NCBI RefSeq assembly: GCF_036195325.1
Contig: NZ_CP108101.1
Span: forward strand, 682,001-746,000
DNA: 64,000 nt
Direction of reading: 5' to 3'
Origin: Streptomyces sp. NBC_00234
GTDB lineage: Bacteria; Actinomycetota; Actinomycetes; Streptomycetales; Streptomycetaceae
Shown: one piece after another, positions 17,651 through 25,392 of the stretch
How the letters are laid out: each line of letters starts with the position of its first letter
Numbering within the stretch: position 1 is the first letter of the stretch
The notes under the pieces: model-generated
What the model was told of the DNA's origin: nothing
Databases searched by the model: none
What the model saw: the letters and a program-made list of their open reading frames with translations, nothing else
Translations under genes and position numbers: made by a program

Positions 17651-18492
17651 CCGCAGACCTGTCGTGGATGCTTGAGGACATCGTGCACAACGTGCCCCGG
17701 GCACGGCACGCCGTCCTGCTGTCCGCGGACGGCCTTCCCCGTGGGGCCACGGAGGGCCTGGCCGAGAAGGAGGTGCGTACCATCTCCGCCGCCATGGCCG
17801 GGATGCAGTCCCTCAGCCGGGCCACGGCTCACTTCGCCGGACCGGAGGAGGACCGGCAGTGGAATCAGACGATCATCGAGTTCTCCCACGGGTGGAGCTT
17901 TCTGATCGGCGCGGGACAGGGTGCCTATCTGGCCGCCGCCGCGGCGCCCGATGTGGACATGCAGCAGATCTCCTTCCGTATGCACCGCCTCGTCGCCCGG
18001 CTGGGCACCAACCTCACCACGCCGCCGCGGGTGAACGCGGAGGACGACGCGGGGACGCGGGGCACCGGAGGGGTCCGGCGTGAGGGCTCGGGCGATTCGG
18101 GCTTCGTACTCGCCGATCTCGACCGGGTCATCGCCGATGTGCAGGGCGCCCGTCACGCGGTACTGCTGGGTTCCGACGGTCTGCCCCGCGGGGCGACCAG
18201 CGGCCTGAACAGGGACCTGGCGGACACCATCTCCGCGGCGATGACGGGCATCCACGCCTACAGCCGGGTCACCTCGCAGTTCGCGGGCGTTCTGGAGGAC
18301 GCCGAGTGGCGGCAGACGGTCATCGAGTTCCAGCACGGCTGGATCTTCCTGATATCCGCCGGCACCGGGGCGTTCCTGGCCGCCGCCGCCGAGCACGACT
18401 GCGACATCGAGGAGTTCACCACCCGCCTGCACGAAGTGATCCCGAAACTGACCACGCCGGCAGCACGGGGAGAGGGAGCAGGCCATGCCTGA
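17647..18492 (+). CDS. cvnB: conservon protein CvnB with two fused roadblock/LC7 domains
   Basis: 281 residues, about twice the usual CvnB length. Residues ~1-125 and ~150-270 are two copies of a roadblock/LC7 domain: both contain ARHAVLL.S.DGLPRGAT, TISAAM.G and a (N/R)QT.IEF.HGW..LI.AG.GA.LAAAA core, joined by a polar linker. Roadblock proteins act as GTPase-activating or scaffold partners for small GTPases; a tandem fusion can supply both halves of the dimer in one chain. Overlaps cvnA by 4 and cvnC by 8 bases. Confidence 0.9.
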   Translation: MTADLSWMLEDIVHNVPRARHAVLLSADGLPRGATEGLAEKEVRTISAAMAGMQSLSRATAHFAGPEEDRQWNQTIIEFSHGWSFLIGAGQGAYLAAAAAPDVDMQQISFRMHRLVARLGTNLTTPPRVNAEDDAGTRGTGGVRREGSGDSGFVLADLDRVIADVQGARHAVLLGSDGLPRGATSGLNRDLADTISAAMTGIHAYSRVTSQFAGVLEDAEWRQTVIEFQHGWIFLISAGTGAFLAAAAEHDCDIEEFTTRLHEVIPKLTTPAARGEGAGHA

Positions 18493-18868
18493 CGAGCCCG
18501 AGCAGGAGCTGGAACTGACGTCTCCGTTAGTCCCACTCTTCGTGATCACCAACGGACGGGCCCTGCCCCCGGATCACGAGTACGAGCACACCACCCTCGT
18601 CATGGCGGCGCAGGACACGTCGGCCGCCGCGCGGACGATCTCCCCGGAAGCCGGCCAGGTCCTGGACCTGGTGGCCGAGGGCTTCCTGGCCGTGGCCGAG
18701 GTGGCCGGGCACACGCACCTGCCGCTGGGCATCGTGCGCATCCTGCTGGCGCAGCTGGAGGAGGACGGCCTCATCCTCGTGAGACGGCCGATACCGCGCG
18801 CCGAACGTGTCGACAGAGAACTGGTCAGCGCCGTGCTCGAGGGCCTGAAGAATCGATTCGGAGCGTAA
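18485..18868 (+). CDS. cvnC: conservon protein CvnC (DUF742)
   Basis: 127 residues. Matches the DUF742 winged-helix-like conservon component: LVPLFVITNGRALP near the N-terminus, AGQVLDLVAEGFLAVAEVAGHTHLPLGIVRILLAQLEEDGLI in the middle, and a short helical end. Codon 15 is TTA (18527-18529), the rare leucine codon read by the bldA tRNA, so conservon output may depend on developmental stage. Starts within the end of cvnB and ends 3 bases before cvnD. Confidence 0.9.
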   Translation: MPDEPEQELELTSPLVPLFVITNGRALPPDHEYEHTTLVMAAQDTSAAARTISPEAGQVLDLVAEGFLAVAEVAGHTHLPLGIVRILLAQLEEDGLILVRRPIPRAERVDRELVSAVLEGLKNRFGA

Positions 18869-18871
18869 CGC

Positions 18872-19432
18872 GTGTACCTGGATCCAGACGTCTCCCACGC
18901 GGTGAAGATCCTCATAGTGGGGCACTTCGGGGTCGGCAAGACCACCTGCATCGGAAGTCTCTCCGAGATCGAGCCGCTGCGGACCGAAGAGGAGATCACC
19001 GAGGCGAGCGAGGGTTTCGACGACCTGTCGGGCACGCCTCACAAGAAGACCACCACCGTGGCCATGGACTTCGGCCGCCTCACCCTCAGTGACACGCTGG
19101 TCCTCTACCTCTTCGGGACGCCCGGCCAGGAGCGTTTCAAGGAGATGTGGGAGGAGCTCTCCCGCGGCGCGCTGGGCGCGCTGGTCCTCGTGGACCCGGA
19201 GCGGCTGCACGAGTCCTTCCCTGTCCTGGACCTGGTCGAGAGCTTCGGCCTGACGTACGCCATCGGCGTCAACCACTTCGAGGGCACCACGGACTACCCG
19301 CTCGACGAAGTCCGCGAGGCACTGAACCTGACGGCCGAAACCCCCGTCGTGAAGTGCGACGTGCGCGACGAGAGCACCTCGGCGCAGGCCCTCATCACCC
19401 TCGTCAAACACCTCATGTCCCTACTCGGCTAG
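18872..19432 (+). CDS. cvnD: conservon small GTPase CvnD
   Basis: 186-residue Ras-like GTPase of the MglA/CvnD type. P-loop GHFGVGKTT, switch/G3 region FGTPGQERFKEMW, and the conservon-specific VNHFEG that stands in place of the usual NKxD base-recognition motif. Predicted to cycle between GTP and GDP under control of the roadblock and ATPase partners. GTG start with GGAGCG upstream; the P450 gene begins 9 bases after the stop, so it is in the same transcription unit. Confidence 0.92.
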   Translation: MYLDPDVSHAVKILIVGHFGVGKTTCIGSLSEIEPLRTEEEITEASEGFDDLSGTPHKKTTTVAMDFGRLTLSDTLVLYLFGTPGQERFKEMWEELSRGALGALVLVDPERLHESFPVLDLVESFGLTYAIGVNHFEGTTDYPLDEVREALNLTAETPVVKCDVRDESTSAQALITLVKHLMSLLG

Positions 19433-19441
19433 GAGCGCGGA

Positions 19442-20809
19442 ATGCCACAGCCTTTTGACGCACAGGAGATACCTCCCGGATGCCCCGCGCACGGGAACGT
19501 ACCGCTGTACGGTCCCTCGTTCGGAGCCGACCCCGACGGCCACTACGCGCATCTGCGGTCGTTCGGCCCGAGCGCACCCGTGGACATCGCTCCGGACGTC
19601 GAGGTCGAGCTGATCACCAGCTACGACGCGGCCCTCTACGTCCTGCAGAACCCCGCGTCGTTCGTCCGCGACTCCCGCCGCTGGAACGCGCTGAACGAAG
19701 GGCGCGTCCCGGCGGACAGCCCGGCTCTGCCCATGATGAGTTACCGCCCCAACGCGCTCTTCAGCGACGGCGCGGCACACGCCCGTCTGCGCCAGGCGGT
19801 CACCGACAGCCTCGCCACGGTCAACGAGCGCCAGCTCATCAGGCAGACGCAGCAGTCCGCCGAGTACCTGATCAGCCGCTTCAGTTCCGAGCCCCGCGGC
19901 CAGGCGGAGCTGATCGCCGACTACGCCCAGCCGCTGCCGCTGCTGGTCTTCAGCGACCTGTTCGGCTGCCCTCCCGAGATCGGCGACCGCGTGATCGCCG
20001 GGATCAGCGGCATCTTCGAGGGCACTCCGGGTGCCGACGAGGTGCTGGGCGGGGCGCTGGCCGAGCTGATCGCCCTCAAGCGGCGCCGGCCGGCCGCGGA
20101 CCTGACGACACGTCTGATGGAGCACTCGGCGCAGCTGAGCGACGAGGAGGTGCTGCACCAGCTCGTGACGCTGCTCTCCGGCGGCACGGCGCCGCTGACC
20201 GCCGCCATCGGGACCAGCAGCGCGCTGTACCTGGGTGAGGAGTGGCAGACCGGCCTTCCGGTCGAGGACGCCGTCGCCCAGACGCTGTGGAACTACGCGC
20301 CGATCGCCAACTACGCGGCCCATTACCCGACCCACGACGTCGAACTGGCCGGCCGGGTGCTCCGGGCCAACGACCCGGTGCTGATCTCGTTCGCCGCGGC
20401 CAACACCGACCCGAAGCTGACCGAGCACCGCCAGCAGCTGAGCGCGAAGGCGCACCTGGCCTTCGGGGCGGGCCCGCACGCGTGCCCGGCCAAGGACCCG
20501 GCGTTCATGATCGCGGTCACCGCCGTGGAGACCCTCCTCAACCGGCTGCCCGACGTCGAGATGCGTGTTCCGTTCAAGACCCTCGCCTGGGCGCCGACTC
20601 CGTGGAGCCGCTCGCTGGTGACGCTCCCGATCCGCTTCAGCCCGCGGACGATGCCGACGGCCGCCGCCGAGCCCGCCCACCCGCAGACGGTCCAGGCCCC
20701 CCAGCAGACGGCTCCCGCCGACCGCGCATCCCGGCCGCCGACGGCCGAGTCTCCGCAGAACAAGGGGGGACTGTTCAGCCGATTCCTGGCATGGACGCGA
20801 GGGGAGTGA
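19442..20809 (+). CDS. conservon cytochrome P450 lacking the ExxR motif (CYP157-like)
   Basis: 455 residues. The heme-binding loop is intact (FGAGPHACPA with the cysteine ligand), but the K-helix ExxR motif that nearly all P450s keep is replaced by AQTLW, so both Glu and Arg are lost. CYP157 proteins encoded with Streptomyces conservons have the related EQSLW, so this is very likely a CYP157 relative. The last ~55 residues form a Pro/Ala/Gln-rich tail ending GGLFSRFLAWTRGE. Strong ribosome site (AGGAG). The enzyme may oxidise a signal molecule or be an electron-transfer or structural member of the conservon. Confidence 0.88.
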   Translation: MPQPFDAQEIPPGCPAHGNVPLYGPSFGADPDGHYAHLRSFGPSAPVDIAPDVEVELITSYDAALYVLQNPASFVRDSRRWNALNEGRVPADSPALPMMSYRPNALFSDGAAHARLRQAVTDSLATVNERQLIRQTQQSAEYLISRFSSEPRGQAELIADYAQPLPLLVFSDLFGCPPEIGDRVIAGISGIFEGTPGADEVLGGALAELIALKRRRPAADLTTRLMEHSAQLSDEEVLHQLVTLLSGGTAPLTAAIGTSSALYLGEEWQTGLPVEDAVAQTLWNYAPIANYAAHYPTHDVELAGRVLRANDPVLISFAAANTDPKLTEHRQQLSAKAHLAFGAGPHACPAKDPAFMIAVTAVETLLNRLPDVEMRVPFKTLAWAPTPWSRSLVTLPIRFSPRTMPTAAAEPAHPQTVQAPQQTAPADRASRPPTAESPQNKGGLFSRFLAWTRGE

Positions 20810-20902
20810 TTTAAGTTACCTCCTGAGACCCCTGTGTTATTGGATGCTTCAATGATCTTGTGGGTATGCATGGCGGCTGGTTCTCAGAAAGGAGCCGCCA
20901 TC

Positions 20903-22150
20903 ATGGGAGTTGCCACAACTCCGTCGTATGACCGCAGGGCGTCCGCCTCCCTCTTCTCGCGTCTGCGGACGTCAAGGGGGCAGGCCGATCCCTTCCCGAT
21001 ATACGAGGAGTTCCTGTCGAGGGGCGAGGTCTTCCCCGCCCCTTGGGGCGGCTCCGTCGTCACCAGCTTCGCCGTCTGCGATCAGGTGCTGCGCAGCCGC
21101 GACTGGCTCGAACCCGACAAGCGGTGGCGCGACCAACAGGGGGCGGGAACCCGCTGGAACGCCCCCTCCTCCCAGGAGATGAGCAACACGCTGGCCGCGC
21201 TCAACCCCCCGGACCACACGCGGGTGCGCCGGGCGGCCGGCACGTTCGACAAGTCCGAGGTGGAGCGGATCAGCCGGACGGTCGGCCGGACGACGGACCG
21301 GCTCCTGGACACCCTGGCGGAGCAGCTGCGCGACGGGGAGGCGGACTTCTCGGCCCTGGTGGGCGAGGAACTGCCGGTCGCCACCATAGGCGACTGGCTC
21401 GGGCTCCCGGCCGCGGACGGGGCGCGGCTGCGCCAGCTGACCCACGACCAGGTCTTCACCCAGGAGCTGCTGCCCTCGGCGAGTCAGCTGGCCGCGTCCG
21501 ACGCGGCCACGGCCGAACTGCGCGCCTACTTCATGGACCTGGTACGCGACCGGCGCGCCCACCCGGGCGACGATCCGGTCTCCCGCTGGATACAGACGTG
21601 GGACGCCATGGAACCCGACCGCGACAAGGCGGACGAGGCGGTCTACTTCCTGGTGCTGTTCGTTCTCCTGGCCGCCCTGGAGACCACCTCGACCCTCCTC
21701 ACGACCATGACGCTCCTGCTCGTGGAGAGCCCGGACCGCTGGCAACAGATCGCCGACCGCCCCGACCTGGTGCCGGCGTTCGTCGAGGAGACGCTGCGCT
21801 ACGACCCGCCCACCCACGTCATCAGCCGGGTCGCCGCCGAGGACTGCTTCCTCGGCGGAATGGAGATACGCAAGGACGAGATGGTCCACCTCATGGTGGG
21901 GGCCGCGGGTCGGGATCCGGCGAAGCACGCGGCCCCCGACCGGTTCGACCCCCTGCGCAAGCCCGCCCACCTGGCCTTCAGCGGAGGCATCCACTACTGC
22001 CTCGGTGCCCCGCTGGCCCGGCTCGAAGCCCAGACCCTGCTCCGTCAACTCGTCCGGCGCCTCCCCCGCCTCACCCTCGTGCGCCGCCCGTCGATGGCCC
22101 CCCGGGTGGCGTTCCGGCGCCTGCTGAACTTGGATGTCGCCCTCGCATGA
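20903..22150 (+). CDS. cytochrome P450 (canonical)
   Basis: 415 residues. Canonical features: I-helix LAALETTS oxygen-binding motif, K-helix EETLR (ExxR), and heme loop FSGGIHYCLGAPLAR with the cysteine ligand. ATG at 20903 has AAAGGAG 8 bases upstream. A 93-base, relatively A/T-rich gap separates it from the CYP157-like gene, so it may have its own promoter though it probably also reads through. Substrate unknown. Paired P450s beside conservons are known in Streptomyces (CYP157 with CYP154). The stop overlaps the next start (ATGA). Confidence 0.9.
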   Translation: MGVATTPSYDRRASASLFSRLRTSRGQADPFPIYEEFLSRGEVFPAPWGGSVVTSFAVCDQVLRSRDWLEPDKRWRDQQGAGTRWNAPSSQEMSNTLAALNPPDHTRVRRAAGTFDKSEVERISRTVGRTTDRLLDTLAEQLRDGEADFSALVGEELPVATIGDWLGLPAADGARLRQLTHDQVFTQELLPSASQLAASDAATAELRAYFMDLVRDRRAHPGDDPVSRWIQTWDAMEPDRDKADEAVYFLVLFVLLAALETTSTLLTTMTLLLVESPDRWQQIADRPDLVPAFVEETLRYDPPTHVISRVAAEDCFLGGMEIRKDEMVHLMVGAAGRDPAKHAAPDRFDPLRKPAHLAFSGGIHYCLGAPLARLEAQTLLRQLVRRLPRLTLVRRPSMAPRVAFRRLLNLDVALA

Positions 22151-22944
22151 CCGAGACAACGCGCACTCTCCCCCGCCCGTCCCGCAAGGCGATACGCGTC
22201 GACCAGGACGGCCCCGTGCTCCATGTCCGACTCAACCCCTGGGACCAGGACGACACCCTGGGCATCGCCGCCCTCGACGATCTGCTCCTCCTGCTCGACG
22301 ATCTCCACGAACGCCCGGACATCCGCATCCTGATCCTGTCGTCCATGGGCCAGGACTTCTGCCTGGGCGCCGACCGCAGCGAGTACGAGGAGGCGCTCGC
22401 AGCGGATCCGACCGGAGCCGGTCTGCGACGCATCGGAGACAAGGCCCAACGCCTGTGCCAGGCGCTGGAGAACACCCACGCGGTCACCATCGCCCGGGTC
22501 CACGGCCGGGTCATCGGCGCGGGGCTCGCGCTCGCCTCGTTCTGCGACCTGCGCGCAGGCGCCGACAGCTGTCGCTTCCGCATGCCGGAGGTGGGCATCG
22601 GACTCCCGCCCGCCTGGGGAGGAGCGATGGGCCGCCTGGTCTCCGAGGCCGGAGCCTCCAGGATCCGCGAACTCTTCCTCACCTGCGACGTGTTCGACGC
22701 GGACACCGCCCACCGGCTCGGTCTCCTCCACAAGACCGCCCCCCTGGACCGGCTGGACGAGGTCGTCGGCGCCTGGACGAGACCGCTCGTCCGACGCTCC
22801 CCCGAGGCCCTCGTACTGACCAAACGCATGCTCGCCGGATACACGCGGGCGGACCGCACGGCGGACGTCTCCCTGCTCGACTCCCACCTCCTGACGGCCC
22901 AGATCAGCCAGAACCGAGGAGCTGGTCCGGCCGGAGCCCGGTGA
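22147..22944 (+). CDS. enoyl-CoA hydratase/isomerase (crotonase) family protein
   Basis: 265 residues. Crotonase fold with the oxyanion-hole segments SSMGQDFCLGADRSEY and HGRVIGAGLALASFCDLRAG, followed by FRMPEVGIGLPPAWGG. Usual substrates are acyl-CoA thioesters, but the exact reaction (hydration, isomerisation, decarboxylation or hydrolysis) cannot be read off. Translationally coupled to the P450 upstream, suggesting the two act on the same small molecule, an unusual addition to a conservon operon. Confidence 0.85.
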   Translation: MTETTRTLPRPSRKAIRVDQDGPVLHVRLNPWDQDDTLGIAALDDLLLLLDDLHERPDIRILILSSMGQDFCLGADRSEYEEALAADPTGAGLRRIGDKAQRLCQALENTHAVTIARVHGRVIGAGLALASFCDLRAGADSCRFRMPEVGIGLPPAWGGAMGRLVSEAGASRIRELFLTCDVFDADTAHRLGLLHKTAPLDRLDEVVGAWTRPLVRRSPEALVLTKRMLAGYTRADRTADVSLLDSHLLTAQISQNRGAGPAGAR

Positions 22945-23117
22945 CACCTCCCCGTACGTTGACGTGGCACCGCACCCCCGTGTGATCCGCATTCGCGCAG
23001 GTCGCACACGGCGCGGTGCCGTCTCGGCACAGGGAGGGCCGAAGCGCTTGCGGGGCAGGATGTGGGAGCGCGGACGGTACGCCCGAGCACGTCCGCCCGG
23101 CGGCGCAGGAAACTCGT

Positions 23118-23876
23118 ATGACAAAGCCGTCAGCACTTGGCACGATCGGTCGGTCGTCCTGCCCAGACCGGTTCCGGAGGAACGCCACGGCCATCGACTA
23201 CGCGCTCGCCCCGGGCTGGTTGCCGTGGCCCGCCGCCGACCCCGATCTGCATCCCTTCGAGTGGGACGAGAGCGAGGAATCCCGGATCGGCGGGGTGATC
23301 GCCTCGATGGTGCCTCCTGCCGGTGCCGGGTGGCAGGAGCGCTATCGCTTCACCGACGAGGTCACCGCGCTCCTGGCGGCCCGGTACGGCCGGTGGGTCT
23401 GCGGGTGGCACTGGGCGGTCGGCGAAGGCGGGGGCGGCGGCGTGGTCATCAGCTGGTGCTGCGCCTCCCATTCCGTACGCGAACCCGAAGCGACCGCTGC
23501 CCGTGTGATCGCTTCGCTGCTGGAGTGGCGCGACTGGCTGGAGGAACTGGCCGAGCGCTTCGCACGGTTGGCACCGCCTGCCGGAGCGGATGCCGAGGAT
23601 CGCAGTTGGCACCTGGAACGGGCGGCCGTCCGCCTGGTGACGGTGGTCGTGGACCGCACCGGTGCCGAATGCGGCTGGTACGGGCTCTGCCACACGGTGC
23701 TGGCGTGGTTCCTCACGTCCACGGGCATGAGCCCCGAGGCGGCGAAGGTCGCGGTCGACGCCGCGATCGGCGGACGGTTCAGAAGCTGGACGGAACCGTC
23801 GCGGACCCTGATCGACACGGTGGGCGACGACCTTGCCGTACGTCTGACCGGAGAGCATCCCTACCGTGACCACTGA
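23118..23876 (+). CDS. hypothetical protein coupled to a Fic-domain protein
   Basis: 252 residues, not recognised. Soluble, rich in Trp and Ala, with WVCGWHWAVGEGGGGGVVISWCC in the middle split by a glycine run and a helical C-terminal half. No catalytic motif, signal peptide or membrane helix is visible. ATG at 23118 is preceded by AGGAAA. Its end overlaps the start of the Fic gene by 11 bases, so the two are made together and this protein could be the Fic protein's partner, regulator or target. Confidence 0.65.
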   Translation: MTKPSALGTIGRSSCPDRFRRNATAIDYALAPGWLPWPAADPDLHPFEWDESEESRIGGVIASMVPPAGAGWQERYRFTDEVTALLAARYGRWVCGWHWAVGEGGGGGVVISWCCASHSVREPEATAARVIASLLEWRDWLEELAERFARLAPPAGADAEDRSWHLERAAVRLVTVVVDRTGAECGWYGLCHTVLAWFLTSTGMSPEAAKVAVDAAIGGRFRSWTEPSRTLIDTVGDDLAVRLTGEHPYRDH

Positions 23877-24501
23877 CTCCTTGGCGGCCTGGTGCGGAGT
23901 CAGGGACCGGATCGACTGGGCATCCGCGGCCGGTGAGACGCCGTCCCCGGTCGGGCCGGCCGTGGACGGCCTCGCCGCCTGGTGCCGCGAAGGGGGCCGT
24001 TCCTCGGATCCGGCCCGGGGCGACCGGCTGCTCGCCGCGCTGGCCCGATCGCGCGCGGACGCTTCGCACGGGCGCCCCCTCACCTGCACGCTGCTGACCG
24101 AATGGCAGCGACTGGTCCTCGGCCTCCCCGAGGTCTCGTTCCGGCAGGGGGACGCCTTCGCCAAGGGCGGCCGCGAACGCTACGCACTGACGCCGCGCAC
24201 CCAGCGGGACTTCGCAACATGTCTGCGTGACAGCGCCGACCCCGGAGTCCCCCCGGCCTCGCGCGCGGCCAGGGCCTATCTGGACGTGGCGTTCTTCCAC
24301 CCCTTCCCGGACGGCAACGCCCGCCTCGCCCTGCTCACCCTCGCCTACGTCCTGGAGCTGGAGGGAGTCCGGCTGGATCACGTCGGCCCCTTGCAGACCA
24401 CGCGTTACGCGGACGACGCCGCCGGGGCTGCGGACCTGGCCGACCTGGTCTCCGTCCTCATCCGCGCGACTCATCGCCGGACCGTCGGGCACCGCCGCTG
24501 A
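23866..24501 (+). CDS. Fic/Doc-family protein with altered catalytic motif
   Basis: 211 residues. Central motif HPFPDGNARLAL corresponds to the Fic signature HxFx(D/E)GNxRxxR, with the catalytic His, the metal-binding Asp and the Asn-x-Arg present, but Ala in place of the usual Gly and Leu in place of the last Arg. Fic proteins transfer AMP or other nucleotide parts to target proteins; loss of the last Arg, which helps bind the nucleotide phosphates, may change substrate or weaken activity. No classic inhibitory (S/T)xxxE(G/N) helix is obvious. GTG start, overlapping the upstream gene. Confidence 0.75.
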   Translation: MTTDSLAAWCGVRDRIDWASAAGETPSPVGPAVDGLAAWCREGGRSSDPARGDRLLAALARSRADASHGRPLTCTLLTEWQRLVLGLPEVSFRQGDAFAKGGRERYALTPRTQRDFATCLRDSADPGVPPASRAARAYLDVAFFHPFPDGNARLALLTLAYVLELEGVRLDHVGPLQTTRYADDAAGAADLADLVSVLIRATHRRTVGHRR

Positions 24502-25332
24502 GCGCGCTTCGCTGTACGAGGTCCTCTTGATCATTCCGACCGGGGGCGAGCCCCTGCATCCGCATGCGGCGGAGCGCATTGATGTGACGGCGCGGCTCCA
24601 CCCTTGCCCCGATTCGCCGCAAAGTCGCTTTCCTCCGCTCCGCGTCGGGTACTTCACGGGCGAGCTCGTGCACCGCATGCGGTGTGGCATCCCGTGCCAC
24701 GTGTCCCCGGTTTCCGATGTGAGGCATATTCATCTGGGGCCCACAACCGGAAGGTGCACTTCGGTAGTCGCGGTTCCACATAGCCTGCGGGAACGGCCCA
24801 CCGGTGCCGGTGAGATGACCTCCAGTGCACCCGCCAAAGGGCGGCGCGTACGTACCGGAGTCGAAGCGTCACGCTGATCGGTGTACGAGGAAATCGGGTA
24901 GGCCCACGTCGCCCGTTGCCTGACACGGGCCGCCAGGAGCGGGCAGACGGGGGTGCGGCCCACCGCAGCGGCACCGGCTCTCACCTCTCGGAAATGCGCG
25001 CGCCGAGCACACTCGCCCACCACCCAAAACTGATTCTTATTTCAACGAGTTCATACGGGAGTCACACTCCATGGACGAGCCAAACGCATTCCGCTTCGCG
25101 AGGGAGATTCCCACGGCGGAATCGCCTGATCCCGTACCGCGCATTATCCGAATTCCCCTGTCGACCCTTCACGCATGCGGGAATGCAGGCATCGCGTCAT
25201 CGTGCCATCAGGATTCACGGAGCCCACGCGTCACCGCACGGAAGAACGACTGCTGACGATCGGTCGAATGCCCCGACCACGGCACACTGTCCCTACCGGC
25301 GGGCTCAATCGAACATCGAACTGCATTCCCAC
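24502..25332. other. long intergenic region, partly A/T-rich
   Basis: No convincing gene in about 830 bases between the Fic gene and the exporter terminator. Composition drops in G+C from about 25025 to 25200. One 61-codon frame (25071-25256, ATG with GGGAG nine bases upstream, start MDEPNAFRFAREIP, four Cys in its second half) is possible but its codon bias is weak and no modifying enzymes lie beside it. Confidence 0.35.
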
Positions 25333-25333
25333 G

Positions 25334-25375
25334 AAAAGACGGCCGCCGCCCCACACTCGGTGGGACAGCGGCCGT
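25334..25375 (-). terminator. intrinsic terminator of the exporter gene
   Basis: On the minus strand, 18 bases after the exporter stop, a stem with outer arms ACGGCCGC/GCGGCCGT and inner arms CCCAC/GTGGG is followed by CTTTTCG. Good fit to a rho-independent terminator for the gene ending at 25393. Confidence 0.75.
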
Positions 25376-25392
25376 AGGACCTGCTCCTCGTT

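Noticed and set aside
22147..22944. Crotonase as a member of the macrolactam cluster
   Set aside because: It overlaps the conservon-linked P450 by 4 bases and is separated from the polyketide genes by the Fic pair and a long gap, so it belongs to the conservon operon.
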